NCBI GenBank assembly: GCA_037957365.1
Contig: JARHVA010006307.1
Location: 482,001-546,000 of the forward strand
Reading direction: 5' to 3'
Length of the DNA stretch: 64,000 nucleotides
Origin: Torreya grandis
Lineage: Eukaryota > Streptophyta > Pinopsida > Cupressales > Taxaceae
The position numbers and the translations under genes were made by a program. This document shows, one piece after another, positions 36,483-48,949 of the stretch; position 1 is the first letter of the stretch; every line of letters starts with the position of its first letter. The notes under the pieces were generated by a model. It made no database searches and had not been told where the DNA came from. It saw only the letters and a program-made list of their open reading frames with translations.

Positions 36483-37670
36483 ATATCTCCCTTTGTCATT
36501 GACGGCAATCCTCATGAATTAGTATATGAATTCATCCTTGTTGTGGTTTGCCTCCTTTTCTCTCCATGTCTTCAATTCTCCCCCTTTGACATCAATGGTA
36601 AAGGGTCTCTACAATTACCACCTTATCTCTTGAATCCAATTTCAATTAATTTTACTGAAGAAAACTTGACCAAATGATTACCTTTAAAGTGATTGATCTA
36701 TTGTCATTCAAATTGACGCAAATATCATTATCTTGACACATGACTCCATAGATCTCCATTAGCTCTTGATCTTACTTGAACCCATTCATACATTGCCACC
36801 TAATCCTTAGACCTAACCTTGATGATTGCTTGCTAAAAGATCTCCTTTTATTCAATCCAAACTGAAGCTTACCTCACTTTAGACTCATGTTTCCCCTTTA
36901 TTCATACATTCTTCTCATCAAACTTATTAAGTAAATTTAAATAGCTCTCCCTAACTCCATGTTCCATCTAGATCATGACATCTTTAATAGGTCTCCTTAA
37001 CCAACTAGGTCTGTAAACAACTCTTCAAACACTATCCACATATAGTCAATACCCTCATGGGAACATGAATAGGTCTCACATATTCATTAGGTCTAGTAGA
37101 GACCTAAAGTAAATAATTTTATCTCTTCAATGAACCACCAATGAAAATGTATGGCCCATCTAACCTTACCAATGATCCAAATCCTATCAAACACTTCATT
37201 TCCAACCTCCATAAACCTCCTCCATGATTTAGATAATTTCAAATCATTTTCTTTCATTATTAAGGTACCATTATCCCTCATGTTACTAATAGGTATCATG
37301 GAGAACTAATCAACATGGATCCACTCCTCACTTATTACTGACCCCTTGAGTCAATAGGAGCACCTCAAATAGGTATAAATAGTTTCACAACATGGCTGGG
37401 CAAACTCCTCATAACATCAACCTACTAATTATCAGAACATCAAAAACATGCTTAAAGCAACTAGAATTACTTGAATCTATGCTCACTAGAGCTCTCAAGA
37501 CACTACATCATATCAAGCTACCTCAAACTAATATACAAACTGATCTATCAACTCATGTTCATGATTTTTTTGTCATCAACACATCCAAGACACAACATGC
37601 ATCCACCATACTTCCTTTTGTTGTAAAGTGTCTCCTTGAAGCCTAGAAGAGACATTCCACATGAAGGGTC

Positions 37671-37859
37671 CTAGAACAAAGTGAACCCAAGAGATTCCCA
37701 CATCTCCTTTATTAATTCCTTGATCCTCTTACATCTGTGAGATTGATTTCTTTCTCTTAGAATCCATTTAGGCATGTCTAACTTCTTTGACTTACTAACC
37801 TCAACATCCATGATGTTGTTCATTTTATCAACTCTTGCAACTATCTTAAATTCCAGCAC
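37671..37859 (-). other. Conserved unassigned coding block in D, copy 1
   Basis: A 62-codon open piece contains K-L-D-M-P-K-W-I-L and H-R-C-K-R-I-K-E-L-I-K-E-M-W. Nearly the same protein string can be read in internal region 2 around 40731-40870. The frame is therefore shared by both internal copies, but I do not recognise the family. It lies downstream of the knuckles on the minus strand. Confidence 0.45.
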
Positions 37860-38049
37860 ACTATCATTAGAATCTAATAATAGGTAGTCTTAGCTAGGCT
37901 CATGCTTAATTTTAACAAGAGATTCTCTTTAATTTGTAGGTTATCTTTTTTACAACTCCTAATAACAAGAGTTTCACACATTCCTTCCTATCTAATTCCT
38001 TCTATACTGCAGAAAGTAATCCATTCTCATTTTTAGACTCAATATAATC

Positions 38050-38674
38050 AACCTTTACTATCTTAGGTCTCCAAACTTCAATTTTTCCCTTCTCATATCC
38101 TCTAGGGGCTCCATAGCCTTTGACATACCTTGAGGATCTATTTACTCCACTTGGACATAATTTAGCAATATGGCCAATCTTATGACAATAAAATCAAGGA
38201 ACATTTCTCATAACATTTGATTTAAGGTGACAGAGATCTCTCTTTAACTAATTGCTTCTCCTCAAAGAGTCTCTTGCCTTATGACCAACATGATGACAAA
38301 TAAAATAATGGCCATGAAAATAATTGGAAAACCTGAAGGCATTGTGTTGCTCGATTGACTTCTTCAATTTTCCCTTAAAACTTTCATCTTTCTCACCTTG
38401 GACTAATATCTCATGATCTTTCTCAACCTTTATTATGAACCTCTCATGCTTATCCTTTAAAGAACCTAACTTAGCCTTCAACTAATTGCACTCTTCTTCT
38501 CTAAAATTTATAACTTTAATATGTAACCTCTAGTTGATTATTAAGATCCTGAATAGACTTCTTATCTTCTTTTCCTTCTAAAACCAACCTAGACTTCAAG
38601 ATACATCCTTGTTTCTTAAGATCCTTGACCACAAATTTCAACTCTTGATTATCCTTCCTTAGCTACTTAGCCAT
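38050..38674 (-). pseudogene. Gag C-terminal region of D, copy 1, broken
   Basis: It starts with M-A-K at 38674, shortly after the primer site, followed by charged, coiled-coil-like sequence. An open part (38481-38248) ends with a first knuckle, Y-F-I-C-x4-G-H-x4-S, in which the first Cys reads Tyr and the last reads Ser. A second knuckle near 38215-38175 reads stop-F-Y-C-H-K-I-G-H-I-A-K-L-C-P, its first Cys converted to a stop (TGA). Both zinc sites are broken. Confidence 0.65.
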
Positions 38675-38740
38675 CTTGTGCTTCTAGGATCTACCTTCCA
38701 GTAGTTAGACTGATTCTAAAAGAACTACTTTGATATCAAT

Positions 38741-39692
38741 TTTTAATAATAGACTTATACTAAGAGGGAGGGGTGGTAAATCATTATAAGATAAAATTTT
38801 AATTTTTTCAATTTAATCGACCACAAAAACCATAAGAATTCAATATATAACAATTAATAACATAAGAGAACACATGATTTATGTGGAAACCCTTTTGGGA
38901 GAAGACCATGGAAAAATATTGATTTTATATATAAATAACTCTTTTGCAATGTTTACATGCACCAACCTACAAGAGACACCAATCCCCAAACCAAACACCA
39001 ACTCAGACAAATTGTGAGCACCCACCCACTAGAGACATCAATCCCCTTTGCCAAGTACTAACCAGACTAACTCGTGAGTACTGACCCACAGGAGAACCAA
39101 CCCCTAGACTATGAGGCACCAACCCTAAGCCAAATCGATTCCACCATCTTTGACTTCTTCTTCAATTGAATGATGGCTTTGCTTTTCTTACACTTTCTCT
39201 CTCAGTAATTTTTTTATATACTTTCTACTCTCCTCTCTTTCACAATTCTCAAATAATATTCTTCATTAAAATAAATCTACCCTTCACACTTCTTTTCTTA
39301 AGAGATATTCTATTTCATTTTATGCTCTTCCTTCTATCTCACACTTATATGATATTCATTCAAATTGAATATGTGTTATACTTACACATCTCTTCTCCCT
39401 TATATAGCCATTAAAGGATGTGTCCCATCCAAGAGGTACTTCTTCACTAAGAGATGTGACCATTGACATTTTCGTCTACATTTTTGACAACATTTTTGTT
39501 AACATTTCCATAAATATTTCCAATCACTTGTATTGACATTTTTTTCACTTCCATTGACATTTCCATTCACTTTTGGCAACAATTCCATTCACTTTTGGCA
39601 ACAATTCCATTCACTTCTATAAATAATTCTATTTAACATTTCTGTTCATATCCATTACAATTCTTTTAACATCAATGACAATTATTCCAATA
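38741..39692 (-). repeat. LTR 2 of D (middle, shared)
   Basis: It aligns with LTRs 1 and 3. Its TG start is mutated to TT (38741-38742) and its end CA to TA. It serves as right-hand LTR for internal region 1 and left-hand LTR for internal region 2. Confidence 0.85.
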
Positions 39693-40730
39693 ATCTTTCC
39701 CTTTATCATTGATGGTAATCCTCATGAATTAGTATATGAACCCCCCCTTGCTATGGTTCTCCTCCTTTTCTCTCCCTATCTTCAATTCTCCACCTTTGAC
39801 ATCAATGGCAAAGGGTCTCTAGAGTTGCTACCTTGTCTCTTCACTCCAATTTTAAATGTTACTGAAGAAAACTTGACCGAATTCTTACCTTTAGAGTGAT
39901 TGATCTATTGTCTTTCAACTTGACCTGATTCTCATTATCTTGACACATGAATCCATAGATCTCCATCAGCTCTTGATCTTAATTGAACCCATTCATACCT
40001 TTCCACCTAATCCTTGGACCTGAGCTTGATGATTACTTGCTAAAATATCTCCTTTTGGTCAATCCAAACTGATGCTTACCTAACTTTAGAATCATGTTCC
40101 CCCTTTGTTCATGCATGCTTATCATCAATATTCTTTAAAAAATTGAGTTAGCTCCCTCAAAATCCATTTTCCATCTAGATCATGACATCTTTAATAGGTC
40201 TCCTCAACCAACTAGGTCTAAAAAAACTCTTCAAACACTATCAACATATAGTCAATATCCTCATGGGAACACCAATAGGTCTCACATCTTCATTAGGTAT
40301 AGTAGATACCTAAAGTAAATATACCATAAACTAATAGGTCTCACATATTCATTAGGTCTATTACTAACCCCTTGAGTCAATAGGAGCACCTCAAATATGT
40401 ATAAATAGTTTCACAACACGGCAAAGTAAAATCCTCATAACATTAACCTACTACTGATCTAAACTTCAAAAACATGCTTAAAGCAACTAGACTTGCCTAA
40501 ATCCATGATCACAAGAGCTCTCAAGACACTACATCATATCAAGCTACCTCAAAATGATATACAAATTGATTTATCGACTCACCTTCATGAGTTTCTTGTC
40601 ATGCAACAAAACCAACACTCAACATGCATCCGCCATACTTCCTTTTTCTATTAAGTGTCTTCTTGAAGCCTAGAAAAGACACCCCACACAAAGGGTCCGA
40701 AAACAAAGTGAACCTAGGAGATGCCCACAT

Positions 40731-40870
40731 CTCCTCTATTACTTCCTTGATCCTCTTACATCCATGAGACTAATTTCTTTCTCCGAGAATCCATTTAGGC
40801 ATGTCTAACTTCTTTGACTCACTAACCCCAACATCCATGATGTTGTTCATTTTCTCAAATCTTACAACTA
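40731..40870 (-). other. Conserved unassigned coding block in D, copy 2
   Basis: The minus strand reads K-L-D-M-P-K-W-I-L followed by H-G-C-K-R-I-K-E-V-I-E-E-M-W, the counterpart of 37671-37859. Conservation of the reading between two diverged copies suggests it was translated. Family unknown. Confidence 0.45.
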
Positions 40871-40967
40871 TCTTACCTTACAACACACTATCATTAGAAA
40901 ATAATATTATAGCATCTTAACAAGGCTCATGCTCAATTGTAACAAGAGATTCTCTTTGATTTATAGG

Positions 40968-41718
40968 CTACTTAGGACTAGTATTCATTATCTTTTCTAA
41001 AACTTTTGATAATAAGATTTTCACATAGTCCTTCCTATCTAATTCTTTCTCTATTTTATAAAGTAATACATTCTCACTCTTAGACTCAATTTTATCAACC
41101 TTTACTGTCTTAGTTCTCCTAACCTGAGCTTGGACCTTATCATATCTTTTAGGGGCTCTATAGCCTTTGACATACCTTGAGGATCTCGTTACTCCACTTG
41201 GACATATTTTAGCAATATGGCCAACCTTATGACAATAAAAGCAAGAAACATTTCTCATACCTTTTGATTTAAGGTGACTAAGATCTCTCTTTGATTGATT
41301 GCTTCTCCTCAAATGGTCTCTTGCCTATGACCAACATGATGACAAACAAAATAATGGCCATGAAAAGAATTGGAAAACTTGAAGGCATTGGGCTGATTGA
41401 TTGGCTTCTTCAATTTGCACTTAAAACTTGCATCCTTCTCATCTTGAACTGATATATCATGATCTTTCTCAACCTTGATATGAGCCTCTCATGATTATCC
41501 TTCAAATAACCTAACTCAACCTTCAACTAATTACACTCTTCTTTTCTTGATTTCAAACTTAAATAGGTAACCTCTAGTTGATTATTAAGATCTTGAATAG
41601 ACATCTTATCCTCTTTTGCTTCTAAAACCAACTTAGACTTCAAGATATACCCTTTTTCCTTAAGATCCTTGACTATAAATTTCAACTCTTGATTCTCCTT
41701 CCTTAGTTGCTTGGCCAT
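40968..41718 (-). pseudogene. Gag C-terminal region of D, copy 2, broken
   Basis: ATG at 41718 lies about 55 bases from the primer site. The first 63 codons (41718-41527) form a coiled-coil-like stretch rich in Lys, Glu and Leu. A first knuckle around 41370-41330 has lost its first Cys (Y-F-V-C-x4-G-H). The 114-codon open piece 41312-40968 contains an intact knuckle C-F-Y-C-H-K-V-G-H-I-A-K-I-C and a basic tail. The usual N-terminal copia gag domain is not seen, so the gag is incomplete as well as frameshifted. Confidence 0.7.
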
Positions 41719-41771
41719 CTTATGCTTCCAATATCTAGCTTCTAATGGTTAGACTGATTTCAAAGGAACCA

Positions 41772-41782
41772 CTCTGATACCA
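41772..41782 (-). other. Primer-binding site of D (initiator Met tRNA)
   Basis: The minus strand reads TGGTATCAGAG, identical to 11 bases of the canonical site, two bases from the LTR end at 41785. This fixes the orientation of D. Confidence 0.88.
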
Positions 41783-41784
41783 AT

Positions 41785-42658
41785 TGTTAAGCACATGTTT
41801 ATATTAAGAGGGGGGGTGAATTTGTATAAGATAACCTTTTAATATTTTCAATTTAATTGACCACAATAACCATAAACATTCAAGATCTAATAATTAATAA
41901 CACAAGAGAACACATGATTTACATGAAAACCCTTTCAAGAGAAAACCATGACAAAATATTGATTTTATATATAAATAACTCTTTTACAATGTTTATAGGC
42001 ACCAACCTACTGGAGACACCAATCCCCAAACTAGCACTAACTCAGTCAAATTTTGAACACCCACCCACTAGAGACATCGATCCCCTTCACCAAGCACCAA
42101 CCCAACCAATTCTTGAGAACCAACCCCTAGACTATGAGGCACCGACCCTAATCCAAATCAATTCCATCATTTATGGATTCTTATTAAATCAAATGATGGC
42201 TTTGATTCTCTTACACTTTCTCTCTCAGTAATTTTCTTATATACTTTCTGCTCTCCTCTCTTTTATAATTCTCATATAATATTCTTCATTAAAATAAATC
42301 TACCCTTCACACTTCTTTTCTTAATATATATTCTATTTCATTTTCTACTCTTCCTTCTCTCTCACACTTATATGATCTTCATACAAATTGAATACTTGTT
42401 ATAATTCTACATCTCTTCTCCCTTATATAGCCTTTAAAGGATGTGTCCCATCCAAGAGGTGCCTCTTCACCAAGATATGTGACCATTGACATTTTCATTG
42501 ACATTTCCATTCACTTTCATCAACATTTTCATTCACTTCTAGTAACAATTATGTTCACTTTTAGAAACAATTTCATTCACTTATGGCAACAATTCTGTTT
42601 GACATTTATGTTCATATCTGGTACAATTCTTTTGACATCAATGACAATTATTCCAATA
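41785..42658 (-). repeat. LTR 3 of D (5'-most on the minus strand)
   Basis: It starts TGTTAAGCACATG and ends ATTATTCCAATA on the + strand, followed directly by AATGG. A 124-codon + strand frame inside it is not conserved in LTR 1 or 2 and is not a gene. Confidence 0.87.
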
Positions 42659-42663
42659 AATGG

Positions 42664-43770
42664 TATATTATTAATATGCATAGAACCAGGTCAAACACAT
42701 AAGTTACTTGAGTAATTTCATGATGGACATGGTGGAGGACATTACTCAGCTAGGATTAAATCTCATAAGATCATGAGAGGTGGGTATTACTAGCCAAGCT
42801 TATTTGGTGATTGCCATGCATGGATCAGGAAATATAGATAGTGTGCCATGCTTGATAGAAAAGTGAGACTTGTAGCCTTACCTCTCTAACTAATTTTAGT
42901 TAATCAACCCTTTGTCTAATAGGGATTAGACTTTATTGGTTTTATCAACCCCCCATCAAGCTCAAGACACAAATGGATCTTGACTACCATCGATTATTCT
43001 ACCAGATGGATAGAGGTAGTATCGTTAAAAGAAGCTAATGCAAGTAGTGTTTTAGACTTATATGAAGGTCTACTTACCAGATTTAGGGTCCCTTCAACTA
43101 TAATTTTTGATAATGCCATGACTTTTTTAGGATTTAAGATTAGCTAGTAGGTAGTTCAACATAGTATTTTTCTTAGTACCTCATCAAACTATTATCCACA
43201 AGGCAATGGACTTGTTGAGTCTATCGAAAAGAATTTTTTAAAGATCATCAAGAGGCCTATAGAGGACAATCAGAGATCATGATTAAATTGAAGTTAGCTC
43301 TGTGGGCTAATAGAATCACCTATAAAAGATCAATTGCCACTTCTCCATACAAACTAGTATATAATAAAGAAGTAAGAATGCATATTTTTCTTGAATTCCC
43401 TACTTTATAATTAATGCATTAGCTTGATCTTTTAGAGATTGAGCTAATGGAAATAGTATATGATGAGCTCATGGAGCTAAAGGAGACAAGGCATCAGGCC
43501 ATGTTGGCTATAGAGGCCTATCAAAAAATAACAAAGAGATCTTTTGACAAAGGAACTTCTACAAGAAGTTTCCAAGAAGGAGATTTGGTCCTCAAGTGGG
43601 ATGAGAATAGAGCCAAGCTAGGAAAGTACAAAAAATTTGATCATCTCTAGAGTAGAACATATACAATCTCCAGTTGTAAATCCCACAACGTTTTCTAGCT
43701 CATAAGGATGAATGGTGAAGAACTTCCTATCCTAGTCAATGGGATACATCTCAAACACTGCTATTAAGGA
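42664..43770 (+). pseudogene. Integrase of C, main part
   Basis: Continuing from 35551, the frame gives I-E-P-G-Q, H-D-G-H-G-G-G-H-Y (HHCC region), G-Y-Y-W-P-S-L-F and a C-x-x-C remnant. Catalytic residues are Asp at ~42929, Asp at ~43109 and Glu at ~43217, with 35 residues between the last two as in DD35E integrases. Y-Y-P-Q-G-N-G-L-V-E-S surrounds the Glu. The C-terminal part includes an open 67-codon piece (43447-43650) with G-D-L-V-L-K-W. In-frame stops occur at several places. Confidence 0.85.
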
Positions 43771-44096
43771 AAGCTAAGTTCCCTGTACATAGTTTTTTCT
43801 TATTTTTTCCCTAGGTGTTTCCTAACACATTAGTTATTTTCTTTTCTATCTTGTTTTAAATAAGTTCTTCTTTGTTGCACAATCATTCAATAGTTTAGTT
43901 TCATTTGTTTATTAGGTTATTTCCCCTTTCATTCTATTTTTTTCCCTGTTGTTGGGATTTTTTTGTCTTTGGAAGTCAAGAGACTGTCTTAAAACCATGT
44001 AATGGCCCATGTATTATCTATGATGATCCAAGAGTTACATATATGGTTTGAGTTCTCAAGCATAATAGGCATGTTTCCAAACCAAGTCACCTAAGA
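43771..44096 (+). other. 3' untranslated part of C
   Basis: T-rich sequence between the integrase end and the right LTR. No coding frame. The polypurine tract before 44097 is not obvious (ACCTAAGA). Confidence 0.5.
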
Positions 44097-46485
44097 TGTT
44101 GACCAAATTTAGTCTACATACCAAATTTTGCCTAGTTCAATAGATCAAGTAAAAGTGGTAGAAAATCTAACTAGGTAATTTGCAGAGACCATATCTCACA
44201 CATGTAGAAATTTTAAGGGAAAGTAATCTCATTGGTTTATCTATCTTGGTCTCTAGTTGCTGCCCACTAAGTTTTAGATCATCCATTAAAGCACGATAGA
44301 AGTTATGCATGTTCAAAGTTGGCTCCCCAGTTAGATTTTACTAAGTTTCACATACTTAGACAAATGAACTAGAACATCACCAGGATATCACAGAGAAACA
44401 AGTAGACTACACAACTTGTGCATTTAATATCTTGCTTAGGAAGCCTCATGCCACTAGTGGATCAAATGGGTTTATCTTTTTTAGTCTCAAGAACATCTCA
44501 TAAAAATTTGGTGCCTCCATGAGTTTTGTGTTTCAAGTTATAACTCTTCAAAGTTAAACCTACAACATAAGACATTAATGCTAACATCAAAATAAAGCTA
44601 TAAAAAAAATCTATCTATGATTAAAATTTATGGTTTGTGGGACATCAAAAACATCCACATGGAAGTCAAATGACATTCATGTGAATGTAAATGTTAATCA
44701 AGGCAAGTAACCATTTGGGTTAAAAAGGTCCTTAAAAGGTTTGAATTTGGTCAAGATATAAGGATCCACATGAGCCCTCATACTAACACATAAGATCTAA
44801 TGATCTTTACTAAGCCAACCAAGTCAAAAGTTCCCTAAGTTAAAGCCTTTAAATATCTACAAGTTAGACATGATCTAATGATGTGAGATGATCAAGCTAA
44901 AATCCAATAGAATAAAATCACTGACAAAAGGATGGGTCCAAAATAAATCAAGGGCTTGTGCTCAATCATACTAATGATTTAATCGATTACAAGAACTGAT
45001 AAGAAAGTGAGACCATAGATATCAATGGTATACATGAACTCATACATCTTAATCAGATGGTGCATGTGAGTTAAACTAGTCAATGAATCTAAGGAGCTAA
45101 TGAATCAAAGACAAGTGGCACAAGTGTGTTCAACTATTATAAGATCAATGGCTTTTAGGCATCTATGCATAGATAGATCGACAGAGTGAGATAGAGTCAA
45201 TAAGTTAAAAGGATCTGCAAAACCGATAAGTATAAAGATAGTTAAGCATGATCTAGATAGTCTAAGCTGGAAATCGACAACCAATGAAAAGAATTAAGCT
45301 TGGGACATTTTTGATGAAATTCAAAGAGGTTATTTTATACCTAGGTAAAGAAAATATAGAAGAACTAAGCTTGAAGGTGAACTAGAGTTGAACTAGGGCC
45401 ATAGTTTGAAAACCAAAAATCATCAACAAAGCTCCACATAGGTGAAATAGATCCTTTGTGTCTGATATCAAAGTTTAGGATAGACCAGTGACTATGTGAA
45501 AACTAATGGTCTAAGATTGGTTTTCACATATAGTGGACATGTGTCTCACGTCATCATGATTCATATTTTTAGGTTTAGATGGCCACCTAATGCAGAGGTG
45601 ACAATTTTATACCAATTCCAAGATGTGGTCCTTATCAGTAGATTATTAGATGATATCATGGAGTTATAAGAAAATGATCATGGAGCATTAAATTTTTTTG
45701 TAAATACCTTTGAAATTATGCCTTTTTTATAATATCCTAACTCAACAACATCCTCGAATTGGCGCTAATCCATTAGAAGTCATTAGGATTTTTCCAATGT
45801 ATAATTTTCCCTCTCTCCTTATTTTTATAATAAATGAAGGATTCCAAGACATAAAATGATAATATATCCCTCTTTTTTGGTACAACCATATTTTTCCAAA
45901 ATTTATATTGTGACACCTTTTTGATGCAATAAATACATAATTCCATCATTTTCTAAGTTGGATTGAAGGGTGTTATATGAATTCATGCACTAGAGTAAAG
46001 TGAATGTATGTTCCTTGATTGTGTATAGAGTTTTCTCACCTTCAAGAAGTGCTTAATAGTCTCACAGGTCATTATAATCACAATCTACAATTTATTGTTT
46101 AGTTTGAAAGTGGATATTTTCCCTCTCTTACTAATTTGATAACTGATTAATGCCTTGTTCTAAAATATTTATGTGAGATTGATGTTCTCTAGTCTAAAAG
46201 TTTATCATAGTGTGTTTTGTGTGAGTTGGACTGATCAAATCATTGGTGAATCACTACTTTTTACATGTTTTTATAAGTTTTGTTAATTATCTCTCCCTTT
46301 TCCAAGCAGGTGCTAGTTTAGGTTTATTATCGGTGATAGATCCATAAGGAAGTTGGTATTCTCTAGAGATCTAATCCATTATTAGGATACCCATAGCCTA
46401 AGATTAGTCCCATGTTAGTATATATTTGATTATAGGCCCTGAATAATCCCCTTGTTCATCTAGGGTACAATCTAGAACCCCAACA
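44097..46485 (+). repeat. 3' LTR of C (~2.4 kb)
   Basis: It starts TGTTGACCAAATTTAG and ends CTAGAACCCCAACA, followed directly by CTTCC. See the left copy for alignment. Confidence 0.88.
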
Positions 46486-46490
46486 CTTCC

Positions 46491-48949
46491 TTTAGTCGTT
46501 CTTTATTTACCAAGTGATTAGTTAGCAAACAATTCATCTCATTATAATCTCCTTTTACCAGTCCACTTTGGATATCCCCTTATTCCCCTTCATTCCCTTT
46601 TAAAAAATAAGCAAACACATGGTTGAGACTTGATATAACATGTTGGTTCATAGTTCAGCTTAAGTGTTCTAGTCAGTCATATCTTTGGATACTTAGCTTC
46701 CTTTAGTCAAATCCTAAAGCTCATTCCTGTGTATCACTCTATATCTCATGATTGGTCATTCCAAGTCCATATGGAGGAGGAATCTTAAAATCCATAAAAT
46801 ATTCAAAATCTAAATCATTTAACAGAAGGCAATAATCTAAAAGGCAACATTCAAATATTTTAAAAAGTCAAATCACACTAAAATTTGTGATTCTAAGCAC
46901 AACTCCTATTTCTAATCGAAGCTCAAACTCCATAGTTGGCCTCATGGTAGAGTTGAGGTCCATGGGGGTGTAGTAGTCCAATATACTAACAAAGGAGTAT
47001 AACATTTTTTAGTGCTACCTACTTTCTCACACATGCGCTCAATCTTCACAGTAGACTGATGGCTCTATAAGGGGTCCTGATGAATGGGGAACATGTTGTG
47101 GGAAGGTATATCCATTTTAATTTTATTATTAAACACTACTAACATGATTTTATCTTATTACCATAATTATTTTTCTACATAGCTTTGTACCTATATCAAA
47201 CATGTATCCTCTGTATATCAATAGTCACTAGTCACTTAGTGCCTTCTCATGTCCTTAGTGTGCCTCATGTCTCCTAAGATTTTCTCATAAGATTCTTAAT
47301 TTATTCTTCTTACATTCCCTTTTTCACTCCCTATAATCCTAATATTCACCCTTGAGAAATATTGTTTTCTTCACTAATCATTCCCCTAAGGAAATCTATT
47401 TGTGAATTGTAGTGTAAGACCATGCATAAGACATGGCCTTCCTCACAAATTACCAATTTTTTCATATTACCATTCCAAACATCCACTTTTAACATATTTT
47501 AACATTGTTTCCAAATCATTGGTGTTTCCTTTCTGAGTTTTAGTGTAAGACCATGGGTAGGACTTGACCTTCCTCATAAAATTTTCCAATATCCAAGTCA
47601 TAATGAAATTACATGTGTCAAATATGAGATAAGATGTGATTGATTATGAGTTACACATCATTGACATGTTTCCCATATTTATTTATTATTTTTTATGATT
47701 AATTCATTAATATTTCACTTTTATCTTCTTATTTTCCAATTGCATGTAAGAATCCAACCAATTTCTTAAGTTTTTCATACTTCCTAACTTTAATTAGTGT
47801 GATTAATTTAAAACCATCTTTGCCAATTTTGTTTCTCTTGTATACTTCCCAGCATGATTTAGTATGATTGATTAATTTAATTGATTTTTTTTAATACCAT
47901 TGTTCTTTCATATACTTTCCATTTTTTTCATACTTCCCAACGTGATTTAGTATTATTCTACTTGTTTTAATTTGGTGCCAATATTTTTCATGGTTTAAAA
48001 ATATTTTTTACCCTCTTGTTTACCACATTTTTGGTTTATTATACTTAGTCATATTTTGTCATTACACATTTCCCATCATGATATAGTGTGTAGTGAATTT
48101 GTTTTTGATTAATTATACTTTTTTAATTCATTTTGCCTATTTTGTTTAACCATGCATGTGTAATACATAATTCTAGAAAAGAAAACACCACACATATATT
48201 TCCTATAACATATATACAACAAAATAAAAATACATGTGCTAAAAATAAATATATCCTTGCATCCATATCCACAACCAAAATATAACTCATGAGATCAACA
48301 TCCAACTGTTGAAACATAATATCTCTATATATATATCAAATGTTTTAATACAAAATACAAAAATACATCACTCTAGCTCTATGGATGGGCTCTATCATGT
48401 CAATTTTTTGGCCTAGCCATGCTACCCATAGATGCCTCAAACTATCCCCTCTATATAGTTGATATAAAGAGGTTGTCTAAGATATTAAGCCTAATACCTA
48501 TCCCTATAGGTTCACCACCTTGGATTATACCTATCCCAAATGGATAGTGGTCATCATATATACAACTCTTTACTGAGCCAGGGCCTTCCAAGTCTATGCC
48601 TCTCTTGCTCCCACCCCTATTAGTGGTTTTAGCCCATATTCACATTCCTATAGTTTCCTTATGTACTTCCCTACTAGTCTAAACCAACCCACCTAAGCTA
48701 GGATAGATGCTACCATAGGATCATCCACCATGGTGGGGTTGTATTGTGTCATTTCCCCATCTAGAATATCATGGTGTGCTCTTATTAGCAAGTATCCCCA
48801 TTTAACCTCCTCCCTATCCCCAAGATATACAAAATTAAAACTAGATAGATATTAGATCATATATACATCTTAGAATATATCTACTTACAATCATATATAA
48901 CTAGTATTTTATATCAAAAGACTAAAAATTAAAACATTTATTACCTATC
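46491..48949. other. B internal sequence right of C, non-coding
   Basis: AT-rich, with no reverse transcriptase, RNase H or integrase block. It has a direct repeat GTGTAAGACCATG plus CTTCCTCA (47410-47450 and 47542-47575) and a string CTTCCCA(A/G)C(A/G)TGATTTAGTAT recurring near 47850 and 47935, with a weaker copy near 48070. Confidence 0.5.

Larger units (their letters stand above)
36483..38740 (-). other. Internal region 1 of D
   Basis: On the + strand it opens with ATATCTCCCTTTGTC, a polypurine tract on the minus strand, and ends with a primer site, CTTTGATATCA at 38728-38738 (TGATATCAAAG on the minus strand, 9 of 11 to the iMet form). It is homologous to 39693-41784, for example CTCATGAATTAGTATATGAA at ~36512 and ~39720. 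Apart from the gag remnant at its right end and a conserved block at 37671-37859 no protein is recognised. Confidence 0.75.
39693..41784 (-). other. Internal region 2 of D
   Basis: It is bounded on the left by ATCTTTCCCTTTATC (polypurine tract on the minus strand) and on the right by the primer site at 41772-41782. It is collinear with internal region 1. Coding content is the gag remnant at 40968-41718 and the unassigned block at ~40731-40870. Confidence 0.75.
35557..42658 (-). mobile_element. Element D: tandem gag-only copia-type array, three LTRs and two internal regions
   Basis: Three related LTRs (35557-36482, 38741-39692, 41785-42658) alternate with two related internal regions. The whole array is bounded by one duplication, AATGG (35552-35556 and 42659-42663). 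Minus-strand orientation is shown by iMet primer sites right before the second and third LTR and by polypyrimidine strings right after the first and second LTR. Internal regions encode a coiled coil and two CCHC knuckles but no protease, integrase or reverse transcriptase. It splits the integrase of C. Confidence 0.88.
28096..46485 (+). mobile_element. Element C: Ty3 element with RNase H before and after the reverse transcriptase, inserted in B
   Basis: LTRs at 28096-30498 and 44097-46485 are bounded by CTTCC on both sides (28091-28095 and 46486-46490). Inside, on the + strand, come gag, protease, a first RNase H, reverse transcriptase, a second RNase H and an integrase split by element D. 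The domain order matches a known plant Ty3 lineage. Own length without D is about 11.3 kb. Confidence 0.88.

Noticed and set aside
36423..37646. Plus-strand frames inside D
   Set aside because: D is oriented on the minus strand by primer sites and polypurine tracts; the + frames carry no domain and are not matched in the second internal copy.
41857..42231. 124-codon + strand frame in LTR 3 of D
   Set aside because: It is not open in LTR 1 or LTR 2 and lies antisense to D; chance frame.
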